64,000 nt of DNA from a virus. The notes beneath the pieces are model-generated. The model had not been told where the DNA came from. It saw only the letters and a list, made by a program, of their open reading frames with translations, and ran no database searches. Below, piece after piece: positions 52,363 to 59,646 of the stretch; position 1 is the first letter of the stretch, and the number at the start of each line of letters is the position of its first letter. Where the stretch lies: the IMG/VR virus record IMGVR_UViG_3300035193_000067, positions 62,001 to 126,000 of that record; one strand, 5' to 3'. Both the position numbers and the translations under genes were made by a program.

Positions 52363-53097
52363 ATGGCAACGTTGTACGTAAAAAATTTAACAAGCAATAA
52401 CATTTCTATTGATGGAGAAGGTGAAACGCCTGTACGACTGTACATTTCTCCTTCAGTAGGAGCTAATTATGCAACAGTAAGTGATACTGTTCTTTTGGGA
52501 GATACCACTGCTTGTACAGCTCTCTCGAACCTGATCACCAACAGCAAGGTATCTGTCACTATTGGATCACTGAGTGGTACTTCAGTTACTGCCGCAGGGA
52601 TGCTGAAATACGCTTCCGGTACTCAGTGGGATACTAATGCAAGTGGAGCCCTGGAAGTAACTGATGCATCTGACAATTCCAACTACATACAAACCCGTCA
52701 AGATCTTCGTATGCAGCGATTGGCTGTTACAGGTCTTGCTGTAGATACGCTGAACGACGAAGTATCTGCTGCCCTGGGCGGAGCTGCTACAGACCTTTTC
52801 GTTCCTCAGAAGCTTATTGTACATTTGGAAGACGTTGGCGCAGGTGCTGCTGCAACTGGTGACTTCGAGATTACTGTAGGAACTGCTACAGGTGGTACTC
52901 AGCTGCTTACAGCAACTGCATGCACAAACTGCAAAGATCTGAATGATTGTTTCACTATCGCTTTCGCAGGTCTTCAGGATGCTATTACAGCGGATTCCAC
53001 GATCTTCGTAAAATGTACCACAGCAGACACTTCAGCAGGTGCTGGTCATCTGGCAGACACATACCTCATCGGTGAGCTTATTGTAGCTGGCGCATAA
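52363..53097 (+). CDS. Virion-like protein sharing N-terminal domain with 50784 gene
   Basis: A 244-aa protein. Residues 1-90 (MATLYVKNLTSNNISIDGEG...SLSGTSVTAAGMLKYASGTQW) match the 50784 gene. The C-terminal part (about residues 105-244) is Ala/Gly/Thr-rich beta (DFEITVGTATGGTQLLTATAC). It looks like a virion-attached decoration or fibre-tip protein with an exchangeable C-terminus. SD AGGAG lies 11 bases before ATG. Its promoter region contains TATAGT/TATACT repeats with a TAGTATACTA palindrome but only a degenerate match to the late element. Confidence 0.6.
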   Translation: MATLYVKNLTSNNISIDGEGETPVRLYISPSVGANYATVSDTVLLGDTTACTALSNLITNSKVSVTIGSLSGTSVTAAGMLKYASGTQWDTNASGALEVTDASDNSNYIQTRQDLRMQRLAVTGLAVDTLNDEVSAALGGAATDLFVPQKLIVHLEDVGAGAAATGDFEITVGTATGGTQLLTATACTNCKDLNDCFTIAFAGLQDAITADSTIFVKCTTADTSAGAGHLADTYLIGELIVAGA

Positions 53098-53135
53098 TCC
53101 TCCTTTCATTTTTTAATCCAAAAATAAAATATTTG

Positions 53136-53164
53136 TTGACACAGGCAATATCTCTGGTTAATCT
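53136..53164 (+). promoter_or_regulatory. Sigma70-like promoter
   Basis: TTGACA (53136-53141), 17 bases, TAATCT (53159-53164). Transcription would start near 53171, giving a leader of over 100 bases before ATG 53285, with a CCTGG/CCAGG inverted repeat at about 53203-53217. Confidence 0.55.
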
Positions 53165-53284
53165 GTTATAGAAACTCAGTGATGGTCACTGATGATTAAC
53201 ACCTGGAGGCACCAGGTCCTGATGAGGATCTGTCGGAGATCTGTTGATACAGGAGCTGCTACTGCAGTATGCCGCTGTAAAAAA

Positions 53285-53608
53285 ATGAAACTGATAATAT
53301 TCCATCAAAATTCTGACGGTCTCGTGCATTTTATGCAGAGATCACAAAAACACATCAAATGTGGCCAGGCAACTGAGTACTACTATTCAGGAAGAAACGT
53401 AGTTACTATTATTAATGAAGATCTGTATTTCTACATTCTTGCAGATAATTTTACAGACTTTATTCAATCTCTGCAGATTAATCCGGAGGATTTTGAAGTG
53501 GTCTTCGGAGACTCTGATGATCTCCGCAGGAAGATTATGGGAAGTAAAACACCGTTTATCAAAGATGAGATCATTACAGCCCAAATTGTGTTTGATGAGA
53601 GGTTTTAG
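53285..53608 (+). CDS. Hypothetical protein, 107 aa
   Basis: A frame open from 53192 with several possible starts. MKLIIFHQNSDGLVHFMQRS at 53285 looks like a normal N-terminus but has no clear ribosome site; an ATG at 53222 has AGGT nearby. The protein is alpha/beta with an acidic C-terminal half. It overlaps an alternative frame at 53415 that only becomes gene-like from 53613. No family is recognised. Confidence 0.5.
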   Translation: MKLIIFHQNSDGLVHFMQRSQKHIKCGQATEYYYSGRNVVTIINEDLYFYILADNFTDFIQSLQINPEDFEVVFGDSDDLRRKIMGSKTPFIKDEIITAQIVFDERF

Positions 53609-53612
53609 GGTT

Positions 53613-54023
53613 ATGTTATCAGTGAATCAATTATTAGGTGTAATCAGAGGCACCCAAACCACAAAACCAGATCCAGAGGATTCTGAAAGCCTTTTTATTC
53701 CAGCCATATATGTTGAGCGGATTGACCCTGAAACGGGAGAGCCTACATACCATAGGGAACCGGAGGATCTTCCAATGGATGAAGATCTCTATTTAACTCT
53801 ATCAGTCGAGCAGAAATCAAAATACATAGCAGCCAAGACAGTTCTGTTTAAATTTCTGGACATTGATGAAGTTGATGTGCGGGAAGTCATGCATATGGTG
53901 GGAGAGGTCGATTCAGAAGTGGAGAAGGCAGCTATCATAGAAATACTGAACTACGCTCAATACATAGAAACACAGGGAGAGCTTCCTACCGGAGTCTTCT
54001 CAAACCTGTCAATCTTTAAATAA
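53613..54023 (+). CDS. Hypothetical protein, 136 aa
   Basis: MLSVNQLLGVIRGTQTTKPD, with a helical C-terminal half (EVDSEVEKAAIIEILNYAQY). ATG 53613 is chosen; an ATG at 53598 in the same frame is possible. It starts 5 bases after the preceding stop. No family is recognised. Confidence 0.6.
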   Translation: MLSVNQLLGVIRGTQTTKPDPEDSESLFIPAIYVERIDPETGEPTYHREPEDLPMDEDLYLTLSVEQKSKYIAAKTVLFKFLDIDEVDVREVMHMVGEVDSEVEKAAIIEILNYAQYIETQGELPTGVFSNLSIFK

Positions 54024-54034
54024 AGGAGAGTGCC

Positions 54035-54406
54035 ATGACTGAGAAAAACGATAATTACGTAAAACTGCTTGAGATTCGATTAAAAACTGCCGAAGATCTG
54101 ATTGAGAAAATCAGAGAAATATGTAAAGTTCCTCCAGGAAAAAGTATCCTTGATTACCTGAAACCTGCGGCAGCTCCTGCGGATAAGCCTGTAGCAAGAG
54201 ATGTTAGAGCGGGAAAAGCTATTGACAGAATTGAAAGAGAAAATCTCAAGCGTATACTGAGTCAGCACGGGGTTAGTGTAAATGAAAAAGACTCATCAAA
54301 ACGTTTACTGAGAATGGCGTTAGCTTCGGTTGATTTCAGTCAACTTGATAAAATTGATATAACTTTTCTTGAAAGAGTAGCATCAAGTCTCCAGGATCTC
54401 AAATAG
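54035..54406 (+). CDS. Helical protein, 123 aa
   Basis: MTEKNDNYVKLLEIRLKTAE, coiled coil at the N-terminus, a Pro/Ala linker and a helical C-terminus ending FLERVASSLQDLK. SD AAGGAG at 54023-54028. Its 3' end overlaps an antisense HNH gene by 24 bases. No family is recognised. Confidence 0.65.
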   Translation: MTEKNDNYVKLLEIRLKTAEDLIEKIREICKVPPGKSILDYLKPAAAPADKPVARDVRAGKAIDRIERENLKRILSQHGVSVNEKDSSKRLLRMALASVDFSQLDKIDITFLERVASSLQDLK

Positions 54407-54646
54407 ATCATGAGAGAAACGGGGATCATGATGAACTTTTGCATGACAGTTCTTGCACAGACATGCACATTTGTCCAACTCTGCAAAGAATTCTTCAGAA
54501 GCAGAAGAATAGCTGCTTATGTTTTGAACCTTCAGAGGTGGGTTTATGTGATGAAAGTCCAGAGATGCCAAACACTCAACAGGCCCGCAAAAGAGACATC
54601 CTCCTCCCAGGTAATCAACAGCAATCTTTTTAAGATCTGCATGCAT
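54383..54646 (-). CDS. HNH endonuclease (antisense, mobile-type)
   Basis: An 87-aa protein on the minus strand within a plus-strand operon. HNH signature: C17-x2-C20, LDFHHINPP (D30, H32, H33, N35) and C64-x2-C67 with NCHAKVHH (H72). This is the CxxC-HHxN-CxxC-H layout of free-standing HNH homing-type nucleases. TATAAT lies on the minus strand at 54660-54655 just 8 bases before the start, so a nearly leaderless message is possible. It overlaps the end of the 54035 gene. Signs of an independently mobile gene. Confidence 0.75.
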   Translation of the reverse strand: MHADLKKIAVDYLGGGCLFCGPVECLASLDFHHINPPLKVQNISSYSSASEEFFAELDKCACLCKNCHAKVHHDPRFSHDLFEILET

Positions 54647-54695
54647 GGATTGATTATATCACAAGTCCTATGCAATTAACTAAAGGTAATATTTT

Positions 54696-55013
54696 ATGAC
54701 AACTGTAATTAAGGATTGGTACTTCCCTGAAGAATCGAAAGAAATTGAAAACTTTGATCTGCACACTCCTGCCGGAGGAATTGTCAGCAAGACATTTTAC
54801 GAGACAGATAAAAACGTAATCACAATTCTTCCTAAATATGATATTGATTATGAATGCTTTGGAGAGTTTCTCCCGTTTCTGTTGGATTATGATCTGTTGG
54901 CTTCAGATCCTTCTTTAAAGGAAATTAAGAATCACGTCAAAGGGTTAATCAAACGATTGGAGGCTTCAGGTGAGATACTAAAGTACCGTAAACAGAACAG
55001 GGATCAGGCATGA
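54696..55013 (+). CDS. Hypothetical protein, 105 aa
   Basis: MTTVIKDWYFPEESKEIENF, alpha/beta, with a basic helical end (KGLIKRLEASGEILKYRKQN). Start follows AAAGGTAATATTTT. Its stop overlaps the next start. No family is recognised. Confidence 0.6.
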   Translation: MTTVIKDWYFPEESKEIENFDLHTPAGGIVSKTFYETDKNVITILPKYDIDYECFGEFLPFLLDYDLLASDPSLKEIKNHVKGLIKRLEASGEILKYRKQNRDQA

Positions 55014-55234
55014 GTAAAAAGAAGTTGAAACCTGGGAAGTTTATTTCAAAGGCTGGTGATTTTAGTTCACACGAAAAATACATAATCAATAAAATTCTTT
55101 CAGGAGATTCCATGGATACTGAAGAGATTTATGGTATTTTGAGTCGAAAATATCCACCGAACAAACTTATGGGTGCTTTGGAGTCCTTAATGAGTAAAAT
55201 CGAAAAAATTCGAATGGAAAGTGAGTCTGAATAA
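55010..55234 (+). CDS. Small basic protein with winged-helix-like size, 74 aa
   Basis: MSKKKLKPGKFISKAGDFSS, then HEKYIINKILSGDSMDTEEI and a helical end. The helix-strand rhythm (DTEEIYGILSRKYPPNKLMG) is compatible with a small winged helix, but no motif proves it. Overlaps both neighbours (ATGA; stop/start at 55234). Confidence 0.55.
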   Translation: MSKKKLKPGKFISKAGDFSSHEKYIINKILSGDSMDTEEIYGILSRKYPPNKLMGALESLMSKIEKIRMESESE

Positions 55235-55515
55235 TGTGTTACTGTCTAAGATGTGATTGTTGGGGTGCTACTGTTGATAAGCTGTCAGGCATTGCTCTGT
55301 GTCCGGAATGCAAGGATTATTCAGATACGGAAGAGGATTATTCTTCATCCATAGGTGTTCTTCTTGGCCGTACCATGTCTCTGGAAAGTAGTGTATCCGT
55401 TCCTGAAAATATCCTAAGACAGCTGCCGGAACCTTTGGATCCGTTGTTTGCCTTCGGAGACTGCATTAAAGCTAAACATTTTCCACTACAGGAGCTGGGT
55501 GAATGGGACTTTTAA
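55234..55515 (+). CDS. Zinc-ribbon-like protein, 93 aa
   Basis: MCYCLRCDCWGATVDKLSGI with Cys at 2, 4, 7, 9, 23 and 26 (CPEC), a rubredoxin-like zinc ribbon at the N-terminus, then an acidic region and an unstructured part. The start overlaps the previous stop by one base. No family beyond the zinc pattern. Confidence 0.6.
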   Translation: MCYCLRCDCWGATVDKLSGIALCPECKDYSDTEEDYSSSIGVLLGRTMSLESSVSVPENILRQLPEPLDPLFAFGDCIKAKHFPLQELGEWDF

Positions 55516-55673
55516 GTTCTCCTGAATACCACCTGGGAGAGATAACCACTGCTGCAGAAGAGATTGCGGAGTTGCTGCTGAAACCTAATTGTCAAAAGCC
55601 TCAGGTATTCACTGAAGTTGAGATAATTATCGATCATGTGGAAAAATTGAAAAAAATTATTGACAGCAAATAA
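55503..55673 (+). CDS. Small helical protein, 56 aa
   Basis: MGLLSSPEYHLGEITTAAEE, acidic then helical, ending VEKLKKIIDSK. It starts behind AGGAG (spacing 8) inside the end of the previous gene. Its last codons overlap a TTGACA promoter. No family is recognised. Confidence 0.55.
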   Translation: MGLLSSPEYHLGEITTAAEEIAELLLKPNCQKPQVFTEVEIIIDHVEKLKKIIDSK

Positions 55674-55688
55674 TATCAGGGTTACTAT
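55660..55688 (+). promoter_or_regulatory. Sigma70-like promoter
   Basis: TTGACA (55660-55665), 17 bases, TACTAT (55683-55688). A small inverted repeat ACAGC-N6-GCTGT follows at about 55696-55711, placed like an operator or leader stem. It drives the 55731 gene group. Confidence 0.5.
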
Positions 55689-55730
55689 TATCTTAACAGC
55701 AGTTACGCTGTCAAAAACCTGGGGGTATTT

Positions 55731-56015
55731 ATGATACGTTTTAAAATCACTAAGAAAAAAGGCGGGGTGCTGCGTGTGTCTTTGGATCCTAATGAGAAAA
55801 ACACTCTGGAAACGTTGCTGGGCATGAAACATCTGAGAGTAATACCTGAGGAAGAAATGGAAATGCTGTCAGAGATCCTTGAAGGTGAAACACTTCGTTC
55901 TCAGTTTGCCCGATTTGCTATGCAGGTTGGGAATCTGGATGATGCCTTCGATGTTCTTGGTGTGATGCCATCAGGTTCTGAAGAAGCCACTGTTGCCCTT
56001 CCAGGGAGGAGATGA
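55731..56015 (+). CDS. Hypothetical protein, 94 aa
   Basis: MIRFKITKKKGGVLRVSLDP, then a helical acidic part (EEMEMLSEILEGETLRSQFA). Leading spacing to the GGGGGT ribosome site is 5. Overlaps the next gene (ATGA). No family is recognised. Confidence 0.6.
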   Translation: MIRFKITKKKGGVLRVSLDPNEKNTLETLLGMKHLRVIPEEEMEMLSEILEGETLRSQFARFAMQVGNLDDAFDVLGVMPSGSEEATVALPGRR

Positions 56016-56224
56016 CTGTTGTTATGATTACGAGCTGCAACAATGACACTTTAAAATACTATGTCCTGAAGCATTTGGATACTCATGCAGATTTGGATAA
56101 GGATGGTGAAGTTACAGGTGATGTTGCACAATATAAAAACCTTTCCGAGGCAGTTACTGCACGGAATAATTTTGGTAATTGTTACATTGATATGAGAAGG
56201 TTTCATATCGAGATTGAGATTTGA
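56012..56224 (+). CDS. Hypothetical protein, 70 aa
   Basis: MTVVMITSCNNDTLKYYVLK, an alpha/beta protein with an acidic helix and a C-terminal strand (RRFHIEIEI). Overlaps both neighbours. It is not HicA-like although a HicB-like gene follows. No family is recognised. Confidence 0.55.
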   Translation: MTVVMITSCNNDTLKYYVLKHLDTHADLDKDGEVTGDVAQYKNLSEAVTARNNFGNCYIDMRRFHIEIEI

Positions 56225-56226
56225 TT

Positions 56227-56520
56227 ATGGAAAAACATGAATACCCAATATGCCTGGTAAAAATTGAAACAGAAGGAGGTGTGTCATACGAAGCATCACT
56301 TCCAGACTTTTCCTACATGGAGTTGTGCGGCAGAGGTAAAACAGCTACTGCTGCATTAAAAGATGCACGGCAGCAGAAAAATCTTCTGTTTAAAGATTAT
56401 GTGGATAAAGGAATCGATCTCCCAATACCTAACTCAGTATTTTGCAATATTGACTCAGTACGTCATCAGCTCAACTATCTGTACCTGGGTAAAAAGTACA
56501 CAGCTTTCATGATTCACTAG
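56227..56520 (+). CDS. Orphan HicB-like antitoxin family protein
   Basis: ATG 56227 (MEKHEYPICLVKIETEGG) is used; a TTG two codons earlier is possible. Sequence Y-AxLPDF-xxxxCGRGKTATAALKDARQ followed by GIDLPIPNS matches the partial RNase-H fold of HicB antitoxins (Y-A-PD-x-G-xT-EA-x-N-...-P-P-S). No HicA toxin gene is adjacent. It may act as a decoy antitoxin, a transcription regulator or a remnant. The C-terminus (SVRHQLNYLYLGKKYTAFMI) is not a typical DNA-binding domain. Confidence 0.55.
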   Translation: MEKHEYPICLVKIETEGGVSYEASLPDFSYMELCGRGKTATAALKDARQQKNLLFKDYVDKGIDLPIPNSVFCNIDSVRHQLNYLYLGKKYTAFMIH

Positions 56521-56533
56521 AAAGGATCTCTAT

Positions 56534-57328
56534 ATGTCTAAACCTTTTTTGAAATGGGCAGGAGGTAAAGCCCAGCTTCTCCAGCAGATTTACAAGCACA
56601 TTCCTGAGAATTTCGGGACATACTTTGAGCCTTTTATAGGAGCAGGTGCTGTATTCTTCTCCCTGAAGCCTGAGAAGGCTGTCCTGAACGATGTAAACGG
56701 GGACCTGATGAATACCTACCGAGTCGTTAAAAACAACCTGCAGGGCGTTATAGAGCTCCTACAGACGTATGAGAATGATGAGAAGTTCTTTCTGAGCATG
56801 CGTGAGAAGATGCCGATGGAGATGTCCGCTCTGGAAGCTGCAGCACGTTTTGTCTATCTGAACAGAACAGCGTTTAATGGGTTGTATCGAGTAAACTCGA
56901 AAAATAAATACAATGTACCTTTTGGTCATTATAAAAACCCAACTATCTGTGATGTCCAGGCGCTTACACTTGCATCCAAAGCATTAAAATCTGCGGAGAT
57001 TATGTCTACAGATTTCGAAAAAGTTCTGTTGACAGCTGAAGAAGGTGACTTTGTTTATATGGATCCCCCCTACATAAAAGTCAATCATAGCTCTTTTGTA
57101 GGATACTCCAAAAAAGGATTCAACGACAAGGACCACGAACGTTTGGCAGATCTGTTTAAGGAACTGATGGGCAGAAAAGTAAAATGCCTGCTGAGTAATG
57201 CAGACACTCCGTACACCCGGGAGCTTTATTCAGGCTTTGATATAATTTCTGTGGAAGCTCGCAGAAACATTAATTCCAACGGAAAAGGAAGAGGAAAGGT
57301 CGGTGAAGTTCTGGTAAGGAACTACTGA
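56534..57328 (+). CDS. dam: DNA adenine methyltransferase (Dam-like)
   Basis: A 264-aa protein with FLKWAGGK at 5-12, EPFIGAGAVFF at 32-42 and DPPY at 177-180, the signature of D12-class GATC adenine methyltransferases. The C-terminal LSNADTPYTRELY segment also fits. GATC sites are frequent in this window, so the enzyme may protect phage DNA against GATC-specific restriction or mark newly made DNA. It starts behind AAAGGATCTCT. Confidence 0.9.
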   Translation: MSKPFLKWAGGKAQLLQQIYKHIPENFGTYFEPFIGAGAVFFSLKPEKAVLNDVNGDLMNTYRVVKNNLQGVIELLQTYENDEKFFLSMREKMPMEMSALEAAARFVYLNRTAFNGLYRVNSKNKYNVPFGHYKNPTICDVQALTLASKALKSAEIMSTDFEKVLLTAEEGDFVYMDPPYIKVNHSSFVGYSKKGFNDKDHERLADLFKELMGRKVKCLLSNADTPYTRELYSGFDIISVEARRNINSNGKGRGKVGEVLVRNY

Positions 57329-57335
57329 AGATATT

Positions 57336-57674
57336 ATGAACACGCATAAACAAAAAACAATATGTATTAAGGAAGACCTGGTGGATTTGAACATCATTCC
57401 TGTGGTAAACATTATTAACAATTCCAGGTTCATTACACGGTATTCCTGCGAAGGGAAGTACAGAGGAACTTATCCCTATGTAGGTTTCTATTCTTTCACA
57501 GAAAATTCTTCAGACTATGCCAGGAAGTTTTTACAGGACGTAGGCATGGATGAGGATTTCTGCAATTATCGATGTCTTGGAGACTCCTTCAATGCAGTGT
57601 ATTTCTATTCCGTCGATTCCCTGTTTGAGTTTTATGCAGCATACGATTTGTTAAAGGAGATCCCAAATGACTGA
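57336..57674 (+). CDS. Hypothetical alpha/beta protein with SCEG motif, 112 aa
   Basis: MNTHKQKTICIKEDLVDLNI, then ITRYSCEGKYRGTYPYVGFY. The SCEG part resembles a small phage domain with SCEGH-like sequence and a following beta strand. C-terminal helix (DSLFEFYAAYDLLKEI). It follows Dam closely and overlaps the next gene's start by eight bases. Function is unknown. Confidence 0.6.
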   Translation: MNTHKQKTICIKEDLVDLNIIPVVNIINNSRFITRYSCEGKYRGTYPYVGFYSFTENSSDYARKFLQDVGMDEDFCNYRCLGDSFNAVYFYSVDSLFEFYAAYDLLKEIPND

Positions 57675-58041
57675 CGAAACCGTAGAAAAAACTGAAGCAG
57701 TTGAGGAAGCCATAGAAAAAGTGGAAGAACCTGAAGTAGGTGAAGGAAATTTGGTTAAGTTCTCTGAAGGAGAAAAGGTCTTTATTGGGACATTTGCTAT
57801 TGATTCAGGAATTGCGGAGATTACTGAGTGGGAAGTCAAGCAATTCGACCAGGGAAATTTCAGCGTTCTTCTGGAAGGTATGGTAAAACATCCGAGCGGA
57901 GATGAAGTTAAAGTGCATCAAAGGGTTGACTTGATTAAATCTTTTGTGTACAGAGACTATGAGTCTGCTAAACAAAGGCTTGAGCAGGACATGATTCGAC
58001 TCATCCTGAAAACTCAAAAGGCCTTGAAAGGATTGGGGTAA
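57667..58041 (+). CDS. Acidic coiled-coil / beta protein, 124 aa
   Basis: MTDETVEKTEAVEEAIEKVE acidic N-terminus, a middle beta part (ITEWEVKQFDQGNFSVLLEG) and a helical end (AKQRLEQDMIRLILKTQKAL). No family is recognised. The ribosome site overlaps the previous gene. Confidence 0.55.
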   Translation: MTDETVEKTEAVEEAIEKVEEPEVGEGNLVKFSEGEKVFIGTFAIDSGIAEITEWEVKQFDQGNFSVLLEGMVKHPSGDEVKVHQRVDLIKSFVYRDYESAKQRLEQDMIRLILKTQKALKGLG

Positions 58042-58044
58042 GCT

Positions 58045-58905
58045 ATGGATCACTATTTAGTAATTTTGTATTTACTTGGGGTTTTACTTATTACATTTAT
58101 TATTAGTATTTCGTGGAAGTATTTATTAATTCGTTTTGATCGTAAAAAAGATATTTTCGGTGAGGGTGGTGGGGTGTATGTTTTAAGGACCTGCAATGAG
58201 GATTTAACATCTTACAACGGTTTTCAATGGCCTGAATCAGGTCCTGTTGAAGCTCCTGACTGGGATCCTGCCGCAGAATGCGGCAATGGCCTCCACGGCC
58301 TCCTCTGGGGTCAAGGAGATGGAACATTGCTGGACTGGTCTTCTAAAGCCAAATGGTTGGTTGTTCGCGTAACAGGTCCTATCACAGATCTGAAGCAAAA
58401 GGTAAAGTTCCCGGCAGGCTACGTGGAATTCTGCGGGGACCGCAAAGCTGCCACAGAATTTATTATCTCTAAAGGGGCTGACCCTGCTAATACAGTTGGT
58501 GCTTTCATTACTGTTGGAAATAATAAAACAGCTGCTACAGGTTACCAAGGAACTGCCACAGCCGGTGATGAAGGAACTGCTACAGCTGGTGATGAAGGAA
58601 CTGCTACAGCTGGTTACCAAGGAACTGCCACAGCAGGCTACCGAGGATCTGCCACAGCTGGCGATGGAGGATCTGCTACAGCAGGTAATTATGGAAAGGC
58701 TACAGCTAGCTGGAGAGGATCTGCCTCAGTTGGCTACCAAGGATCTGCAGCAGCCGGTAAGTTTGGTATGATTTCCATTAAGTACTGGGATGAAGAAGAA
58801 ACACGATACAGGTTGAAAGTAGGGTACATTGGAGAAAAAGGTTTGAAACCCGACACTCTCTACAAACTGGATGAAAACAATGAATTTACAGAGGTGCAAT
58901 CATGA
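58045..58905 (+). CDS. Membrane-anchored DUF7666-like octapeptide-solenoid protein
   Basis: A 286-aa protein. A membrane segment at residues about 5-28 (LVILYLLGVLLITFIISISW) precedes the DUF7666-like domain (YVLRTCNEDLTSYNGFQWPE, GLHGLLWGQGDGTLLDW, KWLVVRVTG, KFPAGYVEFCGD). About ten octapeptide repeats TATAGxxG (residues about 163-241) follow, then MISIKYWDEE and LKVGYIGEKGL. It is a clear paralogue of the late gene at 46391-47158 but with a membrane anchor and more regular repeats. Orientation and host target are unknown. The repeats probably form a beta-solenoid. Confidence 0.7.
   Translation: MDHYLVILYLLGVLLITFIISISWKYLLIRFDRKKDIFGEGGGVYVLRTCNEDLTSYNGFQWPESGPVEAPDWDPAAECGNGLHGLLWGQGDGTLLDWSSKAKWLVVRVTGPITDLKQKVKFPAGYVEFCGDRKAATEFIISKGADPANTVGAFITVGNNKTAATGYQGTATAGDEGTATAGDEGTATAGYQGTATAGYRGSATAGDGGSATAGNYGKATASWRGSASVGYQGSAAAGKFGMISIKYWDEEETRYRLKVGYIGEKGLKPDTLYKLDENNEFTEVQS
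58531..58767 (+). repeat. 24-base coding tandem repeats (octapeptide TATAGxxG)
   Basis: About ten units of 24 bases (GGA ACT GCT ACA GCT GGT GAT GAA-like), with the middle units nearly identical at DNA level, encode the solenoid. No CRISPR spacers are present. Confidence 0.8.
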
Positions 58906-59621
58906 AATTATGGACAGTTACCTGGGCAGATATTGATGATGGATCTTTGATGGTTGATTATGTTTCAGCGCCTATCTCTTACAAATCTATTTTGAAGATC
59001 CTGAAGACCAAGATTCTGAAGAATCGATCAAATATACAATATATTGCCAAAAACGCCCCTCGGGCAGGTTTGGCGAAACTTGTGGAGTACCTGGCAGCCA
59101 ATGGGGTAAAAGTTGGAGTACGTACAACACCTGATCATGAGGATTCCAACAGATCTGGTTTAACCTACCTGAAAGGAGATGCAACATATCCTCAGACAGG
59201 TAATGCATGTGTTATTCCACATATCTGCAATGACTGGGGTCTCTGGGGTTCTGGTTTTGTGATAGCAGTATCAAAGCGCTGGGAGGGACCTGAGAGACGG
59301 TATAAAGCAACCTTTAAGCGCTCAGGACTGTACCTGGGAATGACTCAATCAGTTCTGGTTGAGGATGACAAGTATGTATACAACATGGTTGCGCAGCACG
59401 GAACTATCAGTAGAGACAATCCTCGACCATTATCTTACGATGCATTGTATGAATGCTTGACAAGTCTTTGTGCATTTGCTAAGAAGAATAGTCTGGAAGT
59501 GCATGCTCCAAAATTCGGCTCAGACAGAGCTGGTGGAAGCTGGGCAATAATTGAAGAAATGATCATGGAGACTCTGGTGAGAAAAGGTGTGAAAGTCTTC
59601 ATCTATGAGTACTGTGAATAG
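58902..59621 (+). CDS. Macrodomain protein (ADP-ribose-binding/hydrolase-like)
   Basis: A 239-aa protein. Residues about 88-239 match macrodomains: LTYLKGDATYPQ, VIPHICNDWGLWGSGFVIAV (Asn and G-x-G-x-G-F signature), YKATFKRSGLYLGMTQSVLV, VYNMVAQHGT and HAPKFGSDRAGGSWAIIEEM. The N-terminal 75 residues (MKLWTVTWADIDDG...) are an added domain of unknown type. Such proteins bind or cleave ADP-ribose-1''-phosphate or ADP-ribosyl bonds. In phages they may counter NAD- or ADP-ribose-based defences, which is inferred. It is coupled to the solenoid gene by ATGA. Confidence 0.75.
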   Translation: MKLWTVTWADIDDGSLMVDYVSAPISYKSILKILKTKILKNRSNIQYIAKNAPRAGLAKLVEYLAANGVKVGVRTTPDHEDSNRSGLTYLKGDATYPQTGNACVIPHICNDWGLWGSGFVIAVSKRWEGPERRYKATFKRSGLYLGMTQSVLVEDDKYVYNMVAQHGTISRDNPRPLSYDALYECLTSLCAFAKKNSLEVHAPKFGSDRAGGSWAIIEEMIMETLVRKGVKVFIYEYCE

Positions 59622-59646
59622 GGAATTTAAGGAAAAGGAGAGTAAT

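Noticed and set aside
54410-54679. Plus-strand open frames over the HNH gene
   Set aside because: The minus-strand frame has full HNH motifs, and the plus-strand translations have no recognisable features; they are shadows.
58531-58767. Possible CRISPR-like array from 24-base repeats
   Set aside because: Units are contiguous without spacers and keep one reading frame, encoding octapeptides.
58237-58771. Alternative frames on both strands in the solenoid gene
   Set aside because: They are produced by the 24-base repeats and lack ribosome sites.
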